Shown: positions 52,078 through 60,820 of the stretch, in pieces
How the letters are laid out: each line of letters begins with the position of its first letter
Numbering within the stretch: the stretch's first letter is position 1
Assembly (NCBI RefSeq): GCF_007991755.1
Contig: NZ_BJYY01000004.1
Location: 1-64,000, forward strand
Direction: 5' to 3'
Source of the DNA: Cellulomonas aerilata
Lineage (GTDB): Bacteria; Actinomycetota; Actinomycetes; Actinomycetales; Cellulomonadaceae
DNA length: 64,000 bases
The notes under the pieces: generated by a model
What the model was told of the DNA's origin: nothing
What the model saw: only the letters and a program-made list of their open reading frames with translations
Databases searched by the model: none
Translations under genes and position numbers: made by a program

Positions 52078-52485
52078 CTAGAAGAGCAGCGCCTTGAACA
52101 GCACCGTCCCGGCACCGCCGAGCAGCGACAGCACGATGCCCGCGATCGCCTTGCCGCGTCCGACGGGTCCGTAGCCGGCCTGGACCAGCTGGCCGGCCCG
52201 GTTGAGGCCCAGCACCGACAGCACCAGCGCCGCGATGGACACCACGAGGAACGTGTTGACCAGCAGCGCGACGACGCCCAGCACGAGCCCGGCGGTCGCG
52301 AGGTTGTTGGTCAGGACGGCAGGGCGGGTCAGGGGCTGGGCCAGCACGGAGTGCTCCCGTGACTGAGCCGTCCAGCCGGTGCCGTCCCACCAGCGCTCGG
52401 CGGCCTCGCCGGAGGGGTCGGGGTACCACCCGGGCGCCACCCGGGCTCCGCCGCTGTGGCCCTCGGGGTACGTGCCGTCGCTCAT
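52078..52485 (-). CDS. DUF2510-containing small membrane protein
   Basis: The 135-residue protein has an N-terminal DUF2510 motif ([10 protein letters not shown]-x6-RWWDGTGWT), the short aromatic repeat common in actinobacterial membrane proteins, followed by two helix pairs of DUF4190 type ([18 protein letters not shown], then [20 protein letters not shown]). Function unknown. ATG at 52485. Confidence 0.88.
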   Translation of the reverse strand: MSDGTYPEGHSGGARVAPGWYPDPSGEAAERWWDGTGWTAQSREHSVLAQPLTRPAVLTNNLATAGLVLGVVALLVNTFLVVSIAALVLSVLGLNRAGQLVQAGYGPVGRGKAIAGIVLSLLGGAGTVLFKALLF

Positions 52486-52802
52486 GTCCGCCTCTGTGTC
52501 CGTCGACCGGCGCCGGCTGGGTCCGGGCCGTCCCGATCATCGCGCACCCGGGCCGCCGGCACGATCGGCGGTCGCCGGCGGGCGTCGGTGGTCGGGCGCC
52601 GGTGGGCGCGGTGGACGTCGGACGGTTGGGCGCCGGGCTCGGGCCCGTCGGGGGTGCGGGCTGACGACCCGGCGCTCGCGCACCGGCGCTCACAACTGCG
52701 CCCCGTCTGCCGATCGGACGGTCCTAGGCGTCCGTCCGGCGCGCGGTCCGCCGCGCCGCCCGGGCGCGCGCGGGACACGACACAGAGGCAGACACCATCA
52801 CC
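52486..52802. other. Gene-free stretch between divergent genes
   Basis: These 317 bases separate the DUF2510 gene from the chemotaxis receptor. The only clear signal is the sigma-28-like promoter at 52690-52716. A GC-rich stretch of repeated GGGCGC and GGTCGGGCGCC words lies at 52580-52640 without a clear stem. No small open frame with a ribosome site was found. Confidence 0.5.
52690..52716 (+). promoter_or_regulatory. Sigma-28 (FliA)-like promoter
   Basis: TCACAACT (52690-52697), exactly 11 bases, then GCCGATCG (52709-52716). The classical flagellar pattern is TAAAGTTT-N11-GCCGATAA. The -10 matches at six of eight positions and the spacing is exact; the -35 is weak. The chemotaxis receptor starts 87 bases downstream, as expected for the class. 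Confidence 0.5.
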
Positions 52803-54413
52803 ATGGCACTTCGGCAGAGCATCGGACGCCGCCTCGGGCTCGCGTTCGGGAGCATCAGCCTCATCGTCGTCGCGAGCGCGGCCTTCGGGCTGGGGGCCGT
52901 CGCGGAGCAGCGGGACCTCAGCGACGACATCCGGGAGGCCGAGGGCGTCGTGCGCGACGCCGAGACCGCCCGCTTCCAGATCGCCGACGCGACCGGGTGG
53001 CAGGGCCTGGTGTTCGCCGACGTCCTCGTCTACGGCCCCGACGCGGCCCTCGCCGAGGACGCGTACAACCGGGCCGGCCTCCTCGCCGGCGAGGAGGACG
53101 TCTACACCTGGCTCGACGGGGTGGACACGGACGCCATGACCGCCGAGGAGGCGCAGGCCTTCTCCCGGCTGCGGCCCGCGTGGGACGACTTCTACGCCTG
53201 GGACGAGCAGGTCGTGGAGTGGATGGCACCGGGGACGCCCGAGGGGTACCGCACGGCGATCGAGTCCGTGAACGGCGGCGAGGCCGGCGCGGCGTACAGC
53301 ACCGTGCTCGGGATCGCCGACGAGATCCAGGCATCCGCCCGCGCCCGGGTCGAGGACCTCGGCGCCGACCAGGCTGCGGCGCAGCGCCGCGCCGTCACCC
53401 TGCTGGCTGCCGCCGGCATGCTCTCGGTGCTGGCCGCGCTCGTCCTGTCCGTGCGCGTCACGCTGTCCGTCGTGCGACCGGTCAACCGGATCCGCGAGGT
53501 GTCGCTCGCGATGGCCGCGGACGACCTGACCCAGACGTGCGGCGTGCGGTCGCGCGACGAGGTCGGCCAGGCCGCGGCCGCCGTCGACGCGGCGGTCGCG
53601 GGCATGCGCGACCTCGTGGCGTCCGTCGGGCTGTCCGCGCGCCAGGTCTCGGACGCCGCCGCGGAGCTCGCGGGTGCGAACCGGCAGGTCGGCTCCGGGT
53701 CGGACGAGACCTCCGCGCGCTCCGGCGTCGTCGCGGCCGCGGCCGAGCAGGTCAGCCGTGACGTGCAGACGGTGGCGGCCGGCGCCGAGCAGATGGGCGC
53801 GTCCATCCGGGAGATCGCCCAGAACGCGAACGAGGCCGCCAAGGCGTCCAGCCAGGCCGTCGAGCACGCCCGGACGACGGCGGCGACCGTCGCGCGCCTG
53901 GGGGAGTCGTCCCGGGAGATCGGCAACGTCGTCAAGGTCATCACCTCGATCGCCGAGCAGACCAACCTGCTCGCGCTCAACGCCACCATCGAGGCGGCCC
54001 GGGCCGGCGAGGCGGGCAAGGGCTTCGCGGTCGTCGCCGGCGAGGTCAAGGAGCTGGCCCAGGAGTCGGCCCGCGCCGCGGAGGACATCGCCCGGCGGAT
54101 CGCGACCAACCAGGAGGAGACGGCGTCGGCCGTGGGCGCGATCGGGCAGATCGGTGGCGTCATCGGGGCGATCAACGACTACCAGCTCACGATCGCGTCC
54201 GCCGTCGAGGAGCAGACCGCGACCACGAACGAGATGTCGCGCTCGGTGGCGCAGGCCGCCGCCGGGTCGGGGGAGATCGCCTCGAGCATCACCGACGTCG
54301 CCCGGGTCGCGCGGTCGTCGTCCGAGGTGCTCGGGCGCATGGGCACCGCCGTCGACGACCTCGCCCGGATGTCGTCCGACCTGGGCGAGCGCGTGTCCCG
54401 CTTCACGTCCTGA
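52803..54413 (+). CDS. Methyl-accepting chemotaxis protein
   Basis: The 536-residue receptor has membrane helix 1 at about residues 10-32, an external sensor (about 33-195, an all-helical four-helix-bundle type), helix 2 at about 197-218, a HAMP domain to about 270, and a signalling domain with the hairpin tip ITSIAEQTNLLALNATIEAA near residue 385. No C-terminal CheR pentapeptide is visible. It would signal to CheA/CheW, which are not in this window. ATG at 52803 has only a weak ribosome site. Confidence 0.95.
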   Translation: MALRQSIGRRLGLAFGSISLIVVASAAFGLGAVAEQRDLSDDIREAEGVVRDAETARFQIADATGWQGLVFADVLVYGPDAALAEDAYNRAGLLAGEEDVYTWLDGVDTDAMTAEEAQAFSRLRPAWDDFYAWDEQVVEWMAPGTPEGYRTAIESVNGGEAGAAYSTVLGIADEIQASARARVEDLGADQAAAQRRAVTLLAAAGMLSVLAALVLSVRVTLSVVRPVNRIREVSLAMAADDLTQTCGVRSRDEVGQAAAAVDAAVAGMRDLVASVGLSARQVSDAAAELAGANRQVGSGSDETSARSGVVAAAAEQVSRDVQTVAAGAEQMGASIREIAQNANEAAKASSQAVEHARTTAATVARLGESSREIGNVVKVITSIAEQTNLLALNATIEAARAGEAGKGFAVVAGEVKELAQESARAAEDIARRIATNQEETASAVGAIGQIGGVIGAINDYQLTIASAVEEQTATTNEMSRSVAQAAAGSGEIASSITDVARVARSSSEVLGRMGTAVDDLARMSSDLGERVSRFTS

Positions 54414-54737
54414 CATCCGGCCCCGGCCCCGGCCGGTCCCGGGCCGGACCGACCGGCGGTCCTCGCTGGCGACGCCCGCACGCTGAGCGGCGGGCACCGC
54501 CCGGTCGGGCGGCCCGGTAAGGTCAGAGGTCATCGCCACCCGTCCGGGGCTCGGCGACCCCCCGGCCCCGCGCCGGGCAGGTCGCCGCCGAGCCGGCGGA
54601 CCGGCTCGCGTCCGACGCCCGGCCCCTGCTCGTGCGGCCTCGGACTGCGAGCCGGAGACGGCTGCGAGAAGGATTGTCAGACGAACACCCGGCGCCGGGG
54701 ACCGACCCGCGTCACCTGAGCCTGGAGGCCCCACCCC
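54414..54737. other. Gene-free leader region before RNase J
   Basis: The 324 bases start with a GC-rich run of CCGG/GGCC words able to fold and probably end the chemotaxis transcript. A TAAGGT hexamer (54518-54523) is a possible -10; if used, the RNase J mRNA would have a leader of about 200 bases. No open frame is evident. Confidence 0.5.
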
Positions 54738-56426
54738 GTGCAGTCCGCAGACCGGCAGAAGCTTCTCCCGCCCCGCCCGCTCGCGAAGGGCACGATGCGG
54801 ATCACCCCGCTCGGCGGCCTCGGTGAGATCGGCCGCAACATGACCGTCTTCGAGCTCGACGGCAAGCTGCTCGTCGTGGACTGCGGGGTGCTGTTCCCCG
54901 AGGAGCACCAGCCCGGCATCGACGTGATCCTCCCGGACTTCGGCTACATCCGGGACCGCATCAAGGACGTCGTGGCGATCGTGCTGACGCACGGGCACGA
55001 GGACCACATCGGCGGGGTGCCCTACCTGCTCCGGGAGCGCGCCGACATCGCGGTCATCGGGTCCGAGCTGACGCTGGCGTTCATCACCGCCAAGCTCAAG
55101 GAGCACCGCATCCGGCCCAAGACGGTGCACGTCGAGGCCGGCGACCGGCACCAGGCCGGGCCGTTCCAGCTCGAGCTCGTCGCCGTCAACCACTCGATCC
55201 CCGGCGGTCTCGCGGTCGCCATCCGCACGCGCGCGGGCCTCGTCCTGCACACGGGCGACTTCAAGATGGACCAGTTCCCGCTCGACCGGCGGATCACGGA
55301 CCTGCGCCACTTCGCCAAGCTCGGCGAGGAGGGCGTGGACCTGTTCCTCACCGACTCCACCAACGCCGAGATCGCCGGCTTCACGACGTCCGAGCGCGAG
55401 CTGACGCCGGCGATCGACCAGGTGTTCCGGACGGCGCCCCGCCGCATCATCGTGTCCAGCTTCGCCAGCCACGTGCACCGCATCCAGCAGGTGCTGGACG
55501 CCGCCCACGCGCACGGCCGCAAGGTCGCGTTCGTCGGGCGCTCGATGGTGCGCAACATGGGCATCGCCCGGGACCTGGGCTACCTCACGATCCCGCGCGG
55601 GCTCGTCGTCGACGCCAAGAAGCTCGACTCGATGCCGGACAACAAGGTCACGCTGATCTGCACCGGGTCGCAGGGCGAGCCGATGGCCGCGCTGGCCCGG
55701 ATGGCCAGCGGCGACCACCAGATCCAGATCAACGAGGGCGACACGTTCCTGCTCGCGAGCTCGCTCATCCCGGGCAACGAGAGCGCGATCTACGCCCTCA
55801 TCAACAAGCTCACCGACCTGGGCGCCAACGTCGTGCACAAGGGCAACGCCAAGGTGCACGTCTCGGGCCACGCCAGCGCCGGCGAGCTCGTGTACTGCTA
55901 CAACATCGTCAAGCCGAAGAACGTCATGCCGGTGCACGGGGAGTCCACCCACCTGCGGGCCAACGCCGAGCTGGCCGTCAGGACCGGCGTCCCGGAGGAC
56001 CGGGTCATCCTCGCCAAGGACGGCGTCACCGTGGACCTGGTGAACGGGGTCGCCACCATCTCCGGCAAGGTGCCCGCGGGCCTGGTGTACGTCGACGGGC
56101 AGACCGTCGGCCGCGCGACGGAGGACACCCTCAAGGAGCGTCGCCTGCTGCGCGAGGGCGGGATCATCACGGTGCTCGCGCTGCTCGACCCGACCACGAA
56201 CACCCTGGCCGAGCCGCTGGAGTTCCTCACCCGGGGCTTCGTGCACGACGACCACACCTTCGACGGGGCAGCCGCCGAGGTCGAGAAGGCGCTGGTCCGG
56301 GCCGCCGCCGACCGCATCGACGACGTCGAGCGGATCGAGGGCGTCATCAGCGGCGCGGTGAGCCGCTTCATCCAGCGCACCTACCGTCGCGAGCCCGTCG
56401 TCATCGCGATCGTCGTCGACGCGTAG
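54738..56426 (+). CDS. rnj: Ribonuclease J
   Basis: The 562-residue metallo-beta-lactamase/beta-CASP nuclease has LTHGHEDHIGG (His85, His87, Asp89, His90), HTGDFKMDQ (Asp ligand), FASHVHRIQQ and SGHASAGELVYCYN (beta-CASP motifs), and a C-terminal dimer domain. It is a 5'-3' exonuclease and endonuclease for mRNA decay and rRNA maturation. GTG at 54738 has GGAGG upstream. Full length for an actinobacterial RNase J without the long N-terminal extension seen in some. Confidence 0.96.
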   Translation: MQSADRQKLLPPRPLAKGTMRITPLGGLGEIGRNMTVFELDGKLLVVDCGVLFPEEHQPGIDVILPDFGYIRDRIKDVVAIVLTHGHEDHIGGVPYLLRERADIAVIGSELTLAFITAKLKEHRIRPKTVHVEAGDRHQAGPFQLELVAVNHSIPGGLAVAIRTRAGLVLHTGDFKMDQFPLDRRITDLRHFAKLGEEGVDLFLTDSTNAEIAGFTTSERELTPAIDQVFRTAPRRIIVSSFASHVHRIQQVLDAAHAHGRKVAFVGRSMVRNMGIARDLGYLTIPRGLVVDAKKLDSMPDNKVTLICTGSQGEPMAALARMASGDHQIQINEGDTFLLASSLIPGNESAIYALINKLTDLGANVVHKGNAKVHVSGHASAGELVYCYNIVKPKNVMPVHGESTHLRANAELAVRTGVPEDRVILAKDGVTVDLVNGVATISGKVPAGLVYVDGQTVGRATEDTLKERRLLREGGIITVLALLDPTTNTLAEPLEFLTRGFVHDDHTFDGAAAEVEKALVRAAADRIDDVERIEGVISGAVSRFIQRTYRREPVVIAIVVDA

Positions 56427-56490
56427 GGCGCCCCGCACGGCCGGGCGCCGTCGGGCGGGCGCGCGCCGGGCCGCGACCCACCCGCCCGCC

Positions 56491-56503
56491 TACGCTGCCG
56501 GAC
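56491..56503 (+). promoter_or_regulatory. Leaderless promoter (-10) of the photolyase gene
   Basis: TACGCT (56491-56496) ends seven bases before the ATG at 56504, with no ribosome site between. Confidence 0.55.
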
Positions 56504-57868
56504 ATGACGTCGATCCTCTGGCTGCGCCGAGACCTGCGCCTGCACGACCTGCCGGCCCTGCTGGCCGCGCACGAGGCGTCCGGGGACGGCACCGTGCTGC
56601 CCGTCTTCGTCGCCGACCCCACGCTGCTGGCGTCGTCCGGACCGGTGCGCGTGCGGTGCCTGGTGGAGGCCCTCACCGAGGCGCGGGACGCGTACGACGG
56701 CGCGCTGGTCGTCCGGCACGGACGGCCCGAGGACGTCGTCCCGGCGCTCGCCCGTGAGGTCGGTGCCACCGGCGTCCACGTCAGCGGCGAGACCACGCCC
56801 TACGGACGGGCGCGCGACGCCCGGGTCGAGGCCGCGATGCCCGACGGCGTCCCGCTGGTCGCCACCGGGAGCCCGTACGCCGTCGCCCCCGGCCGGCTGC
56901 ACACCGCGGCCGGGTCCGGGTACGCCGTCTTCACCCCGTTCTCCCGCGCCTGGCGGGAGCAGGGGTGGCACCGTCCGGCGGACGTGCCGGCGGACGTGCG
57001 GTGGTACCGCGGCCCGGAGAGCGAGCCGCTGCCCGGCATCCCGGCCGAGGCGCGGGACGTCGACCTGCCCCCGGTGGGCGAGCGCGCCGCGCACGCCGCG
57101 TGGACGGCGTTCCTCGCCGACGGCCTGGCCACCTACAAGGACGACCGGAACCGGGCGGACCTGAACCGGACCAGCGCCATGTCGGTCCAGCTCAAGTACG
57201 GCACCGTGCACCCCCGGACGCTGCTCGCCGACCTGGCCGCGCACCCCCTGGCCGACGGCGAGGGCGCGGCGACCTACACGACCGAGCTGTGCTGGCGCGA
57301 GTTCTACGCCGACGTCCTGTGGCGCCGGCCCGACTCCGCGCGCCGCGACCTGACCGACACCCTGCGGGGGATGGTCTACGACGAGCCGGGGCCGACGTTC
57401 GACGCCTGGCGCGAGGGCCGCACCGGCTACCCGTTCGTCGACGCGGGGATGCGCCAGCTGCTGCGCGAGGGCTGGGTGCACAACCGGGTGCGGATGGTGG
57501 TGGCGAGCTTCCTCGTCAAGGACCTGCACGTGCGCTGGCAGCACGGTGCAGCCCACTTCCTGCGGCACCTGCGCGACGGGGACGTCGCGTCCAACGCGCA
57601 CGGGTGGCAGTGGGTCGCCGGGACGGGCACCGACCCGTCCCCGTACTTCCGGGTGTTCAACCCGGTGGTCCAGGGGGAGAAGTTCGACCCCGACGGCGAC
57701 TACGTGCGGCGGTACGTCCCCGAGCTGGCGCACCTGCCCGGCGCGGCCGTGCACCAGCCGTGGCGGGTGCTGGACGGGTACGCCGGCGGCTACCCAGAGC
57801 GGGTGGTGGACCACGGCGCGGAGCGTGCCGAGGCGCTCGCCCGGTACGCGGCGGTCCGCGAGGGATAG
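56504..57868 (+). CDS. phr: Deoxyribodipyrimidine photolyase (class I CPD type)
   Basis: The 454-residue protein has the antenna-binding N-terminal Rossmann domain (LWLRRDLRLHDLPAL) and the FAD domain with TSAMSVQLKYGTVHPRTLL near residue 225, ELCWREFYADVLW near 262, GYPFVDAGMRQL near 308, WVHNRVRMVVASFLVKDL near 325 and NAHGWQWVAGTGTDPSPYFR near 365. It repairs UV dimers using blue light. ATG at 56504. Confidence 0.94.
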   Translation: MTSILWLRRDLRLHDLPALLAAHEASGDGTVLPVFVADPTLLASSGPVRVRCLVEALTEARDAYDGALVVRHGRPEDVVPALAREVGATGVHVSGETTPYGRARDARVEAAMPDGVPLVATGSPYAVAPGRLHTAAGSGYAVFTPFSRAWREQGWHRPADVPADVRWYRGPESEPLPGIPAEARDVDLPPVGERAAHAAWTAFLADGLATYKDDRNRADLNRTSAMSVQLKYGTVHPRTLLADLAAHPLADGEGAATYTTELCWREFYADVLWRRPDSARRDLTDTLRGMVYDEPGPTFDAWREGRTGYPFVDAGMRQLLREGWVHNRVRMVVASFLVKDLHVRWQHGAAHFLRHLRDGDVASNAHGWQWVAGTGTDPSPYFRVFNPVVQGEKFDPDGDYVRRYVPELAHLPGAAVHQPWRVLDGYAGGYPERVVDHGAERAEALARYAAVREG

Positions 57869-57904
57869 GCGAGCACGCCCTCCCGGCCACCCGCACCCCG
57901 CGCG

Positions 57905-57916
57905 TACGGTGGCCCC
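57905..57916 (+). promoter_or_regulatory. Leaderless promoter (-10) of the DUF2277 gene
   Basis: TACGGT (57905-57910) ends six bases before the ATG at 57917; no ribosome site is present. Confidence 0.55.
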
Positions 57917-58192
57917 ATGTGCCGGAACATCCACGAGCTGCACAACTTCGAGCCGTCGGCCACGGACGAGGAGGTCCGCGCCGCCGCGCTGCAGTACGTC
58001 CGCAAGGTCAGCGGCACCACCAAGCCGTCGCAGGCCAACCAGGAGGCGTTCGACCGGGCGGTGGACGAGATCGCGCACGCGACCCACCACCTGCTCGAGG
58101 CGCTCGTCACCAAGGCCCCGCCCAAGGATCGCGAGACGTTCGCCGCCCAGCGGCGGGCGCGTGCGGCCAAGCGGTACGCCGCAGCGTCCTAG
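57917..58192 (+). CDS. DUF2277 family protein
   Basis: This 91-residue protein matches DUF2277 over its full length: MCRNIHELHNFEPSATDEEV at the start, ALQYVRKVSGTTKPSQANQ, then FDRAVDEIAHATHHLLEALV. The conserved MCRNI start fixes the ATG. Function unknown; the family is common and small. Confidence 0.93.
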   Translation: MCRNIHELHNFEPSATDEEVRAAALQYVRKVSGTTKPSQANQEAFDRAVDEIAHATHHLLEALVTKAPPKDRETFAAQRRARAAKRYAAAS

Positions 58193-58294
58193 GACGCGGA
58201 CCGACCGGCTCGGCCACCGAGCCCGATGGTCGTTGCGCCCGCGGCGTGCCTAGGCTCATCGGGTCAGGGACGACCAGCGGAGTTGGGGGCAGCG

Positions 58295-59191
58295 ATGACG
58301 GACGTGCAGACGCAGGTGGGGGTCACGCCGACGGGCGACTACGCCCCCGAGGTGCTCAGCGCCGAGGTGGACGAGCGCGGGATCGCCGTCGTGCGGGGCG
58401 CGTTCCCGCGGGAGTGGGCGCAGGCCCTGGACCAGGACCTCGCGCGGGAGTTCTCCGAGGCGCTGCGGGAGCCGAACGGCGTGGCGCCGCGGGGCTGGAA
58501 CCGGTTCTACTTCGAGCCGTACGCGGAGCGGGTCCGCGGCTTCTGGGACCTCGTGCAGCACCCCGTGGTGACCGCCCTGTCCGAGCACATGTTCGGGCCG
58601 GACTGGCAGGTCGTCGAGCTCGGCTGCGACATCCCGCTGCCCGGCGCCGAGAACCAGCCCTGGCACCGGGACTTCCCCATGCCGGCCGCGACGCGCGACG
58701 AGGGCCGGCTGACGTCGATCGCGGTCAACGCCTCGGCGGTCGACGTCGTGGACGGCCCGTTCCAGGGGCTGCCGGGCACGCACCGGGACCCGGGCGCGGA
58801 CTGGGAGGGGCAGATGTTCCCGCCGGACGAGCGCACCCCCGAGCTCGACGCGCAGCTCCAGTCGTTCTTCGCCAAGGCGGGCAACTTCTCGATCCGCTCC
58901 GGCCTCATGCTCCACCGCGGCTCGGCGATGGGCATCCATGCGCGGATGCGACAGGTGGCGATCCTGGGGATCGTCTCGCCGGACGACCGTGCGATCGTCG
59001 ACCGGCACGCGAACCTCGACGACCCGCACCCGCCCCGGATCCGGATCTCCCAGGAGGCCTACGACCGGGTGCCCGCCGAGGTGAAGGCGCACCTGAGCCA
59101 CGAGATCGTCGCCCGCACGGCGCAGGACCTGCCGCCGTACCACACCGAGCACTCGTTCGAGGGCCTGAAGATGGACCAGCGCAAGTCCTGA
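58295..59191 (+). CDS. Phytanoyl-CoA dioxygenase (PhyH) family protein
   Basis: The 298-residue protein is an Fe(II)/2-oxoglutarate-dependent dioxygenase by motif: PWHRDFPMP near residue 130 supplies the His-x-Asp pair, and SGLMLHRGSAMGIHARMRQV near 208 the distal His and the 2-oxoglutarate Arg. ALDQDLAREFSEAL marks the N-terminal helix. The substrate is unknown; such enzymes hydroxylate lipids, amino acids or secondary metabolites. ATG at 58295 is chosen over the GTG at 58226. Confidence 0.88.
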   Translation: MTDVQTQVGVTPTGDYAPEVLSAEVDERGIAVVRGAFPREWAQALDQDLAREFSEALREPNGVAPRGWNRFYFEPYAERVRGFWDLVQHPVVTALSEHMFGPDWQVVELGCDIPLPGAENQPWHRDFPMPAATRDEGRLTSIAVNASAVDVVDGPFQGLPGTHRDPGADWEGQMFPPDERTPELDAQLQSFFAKAGNFSIRSGLMLHRGSAMGIHARMRQVAILGIVSPDDRAIVDRHANLDDPHPPRIRISQEAYDRVPAEVKAHLSHEIVARTAQDLPPYHTEHSFEGLKMDQRKS

Positions 59192-59250
59192 CGCAGCCGC
59201 GCCCGGCCCCGGTGAGCCTCGAGCCCACCGGGGCCCACGCAGGTGCGGGC

Positions 59251-59314
59251 CGATGCGCTACTCGCCCGATGCGCTACTCGCCGGGTGCGCTACGCGCCCG
59301 GTGCGCCCAGCGCC
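59251..59314. repeat. 16-bp tandem repeat, four copies
   Basis: Units CGATGCGCTACTCGCC (twice, identical), GGGTGCGCTACGCGCC and CGGTGCGCCCAGCGCC lie head to tail. The array runs into the 3' end of the minus-strand DUF2236 gene, whose TAG stop (59290-59292) is inside copy 3; the last residues of that protein are repeat-encoded. Confidence 0.85.
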
Positions 59315-60147
59315 CACCGGATGGTGCGGGTGGCCACGTGCCCGCCGGCCCGCGCCACGGACGCCTCCAGCAGCGGCAGGTGCGGCAGGCTGAGGTGGCG
59401 ACGGGACCACGGCGGCATGAGGGCGACCGCCGACGCCGCCAGCACGGCGTAGGGCGGGCGCGCCGGCCACGGCAGTGGCGGGCTGACGAGCAGGAACCGC
59501 GCCGCCTGCCGTGCCTCGTGGGTGCCCCGGAGCTCCGCCCGGTACCCCCGCAGCTGCTCCCGCAGGCCCGCCAGGGTGGTGGGAGGGTCGACGGCGCCGA
59601 GGGCGCGTCCCACGACGGCCGCCTGCTCCACGTACTCGTCGCAGCCCGCCGCGTCGAGCGGGCGGGCGCCGTAGCGCTGGTGCGCGGCGAGGAAGCTGTG
59701 CGCCTCCGCGACGTGCACCCACCGCACCAGGTGCGGGTCGGACGCGGCGTACGTCAGTCCGTCCGCGGTCACGCCACGGATGCGCTCGTGCACGGCGCGC
59801 ACGACGGCGACCGCCTGCGCGGCGTCGTCGGCGGTGCCGAACGTCGTCGTGGCCAGGAACGTGCTCGTGCGGGCCAGCCGCCCCCACGGGTCCCCGCGGT
59901 ACCCGGAGTGGGCGGCCACGGCGGCCATCGCCTGGGGGTGCAGCGACTGCAGCAGCAGGGCGCGCAGCCCGCCGACGAACATGGAGGCGTCGCCGTGCAC
60001 GCGGCGCACGGCGCTGCCCTCGGGGAACCATCGCGGCCCCGGGGTGCCGTGGATGCGGTCGCGGGCCTCCGGCCCCTCGGGGCCGGCGACCTTGGTGAAC
60101 AGGGCCGCGCCGACGCGGTCGCGGACGCCGTCCGCCAGGGGGGTCAT
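59290..60147 (-). CDS. DUF2236/MpaB-family oxygenase-like protein
   Basis: The 285-residue protein carries the DUF2236 core: VRRVHGDASMFVGGLRALLLQSLHPQAMAAVAAHS near residue 48, YRGDPWGRLARTSTFLATTTFG, and YAASDPHLVRWVHVAEAHSF near 132. The family includes latex-clearing protein and fungal MpaB; conserved His and Arg suggest a heme b site. Substrate unknown. ATG at 60147. The C-terminus ends in tandem-repeat DNA. Confidence 0.9.
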   Translation of the reverse strand: MTPLADGVRDRVGAALFTKVAGPEGPEARDRIHGTPGPRWFPEGSAVRRVHGDASMFVGGLRALLLQSLHPQAMAAVAAHSGYRGDPWGRLARTSTFLATTTFGTADDAAQAVAVVRAVHERIRGVTADGLTYAASDPHLVRWVHVAEAHSFLAAHQRYGARPLDAAGCDEYVEQAAVVGRALGAVDPPTTLAGLREQLRGYRAELRGTHEARQAARFLLVSPPLPWPARPPYAVLAASAVALMPPWSRRHLSLPHLPLLEASVARAGGHVATRTIRWALGAPGA

Positions 60148-60270
60148 GCCCCGATCCTCACCCGGCGACGCCCGGACGTCGACACGGCAGCCCGCGCGGG
60201 CCGCAGGATCACCCCGGGGTCCCCACGGTCGTACGCTGCGGGCGCACACCGACACCGAGGGGAGCGCGCC

Positions 60271-60777
60271 GTGGTCACCAGCGCCGGTCTGCTGCTGTAC
60301 CGGCACGGCGCCGACGGTGTGGAGGTGCTGCTCGGCCACATGGGCGGCCCTTTCTGGGCGCGCAAGGACGCCGGCGCCTGGACGCTGCCCAAGGGCGAGC
60401 ACACGGACGCCGAGGACCCGCACGCGGCGGCCGTGCGCGAGTTCGCCGAGGAGATCGGCCGCCCGCCGCCCGACGGGCCGGACCTCCCGCTGGGGACCGT
60501 GCGGCAGGGCGGCGGCAAGACGGTGACCGCCTGGGCGCGCCTGGCGGACCTGGACGTGACGACCATCGACAGCAACACCTTCGAGCTGGAGTGGCCGCCG
60601 CGCAGCGGGCGCCGGCAGTCGTTCCCCGAGCTGGACCGAGCCGGCTGGTGGCCGCTCGAGCACGCGCGCACCCTGGTCGTCCGGGCCCAGGTGGAGCTGC
60701 TGGACCGGCTCGGCGCGGCCCTGGCGGGCGCCGGCCCCGCCGGCCCGGGGACGGTCCGCCCCGAGCCCCCTGCCTGA
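60271..60777 (+). CDS. Nudix hydrolase
   Basis: The 168-residue protein has a complete Nudix box, GEHTDAEDPHAAAVREFAEEIG, in the pattern G-x5-E-x7-RE-x2-EE-x-G near residues 40-61. The start SAGLLLYRHGADGVEVLLGHMGGPFWARKDAGAWTLPKGE is typical of the diadenosine-polyphosphate or (d)NTP pyrophosphatase-like group (MutT-like with a single domain). GTG at 60271 follows GAGGGGA. Confidence 0.92.
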   Translation: MVTSAGLLLYRHGADGVEVLLGHMGGPFWARKDAGAWTLPKGEHTDAEDPHAAAVREFAEEIGRPPPDGPDLPLGTVRQGGGKTVTAWARLADLDVTTIDSNTFELEWPPRSGRRQSFPELDRAGWWPLEHARTLVVRAQVELLDRLGAALAGAGPAGPGTVRPEPPA

Positions 60778-60820
60778 CCCCGGCGCGCCGCGCGTCCCGG
60801 GCGCGGGCAGACTCGCTGCC

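Noticed and set aside
52482-56438. Very long minus-strand open frame across the chemotaxis and RNase J genes
   Set aside because: It has no domain match, is His/Arg/Asp-rich as expected from a GC-rich antisense frame, and covers two clear plus-strand genes.
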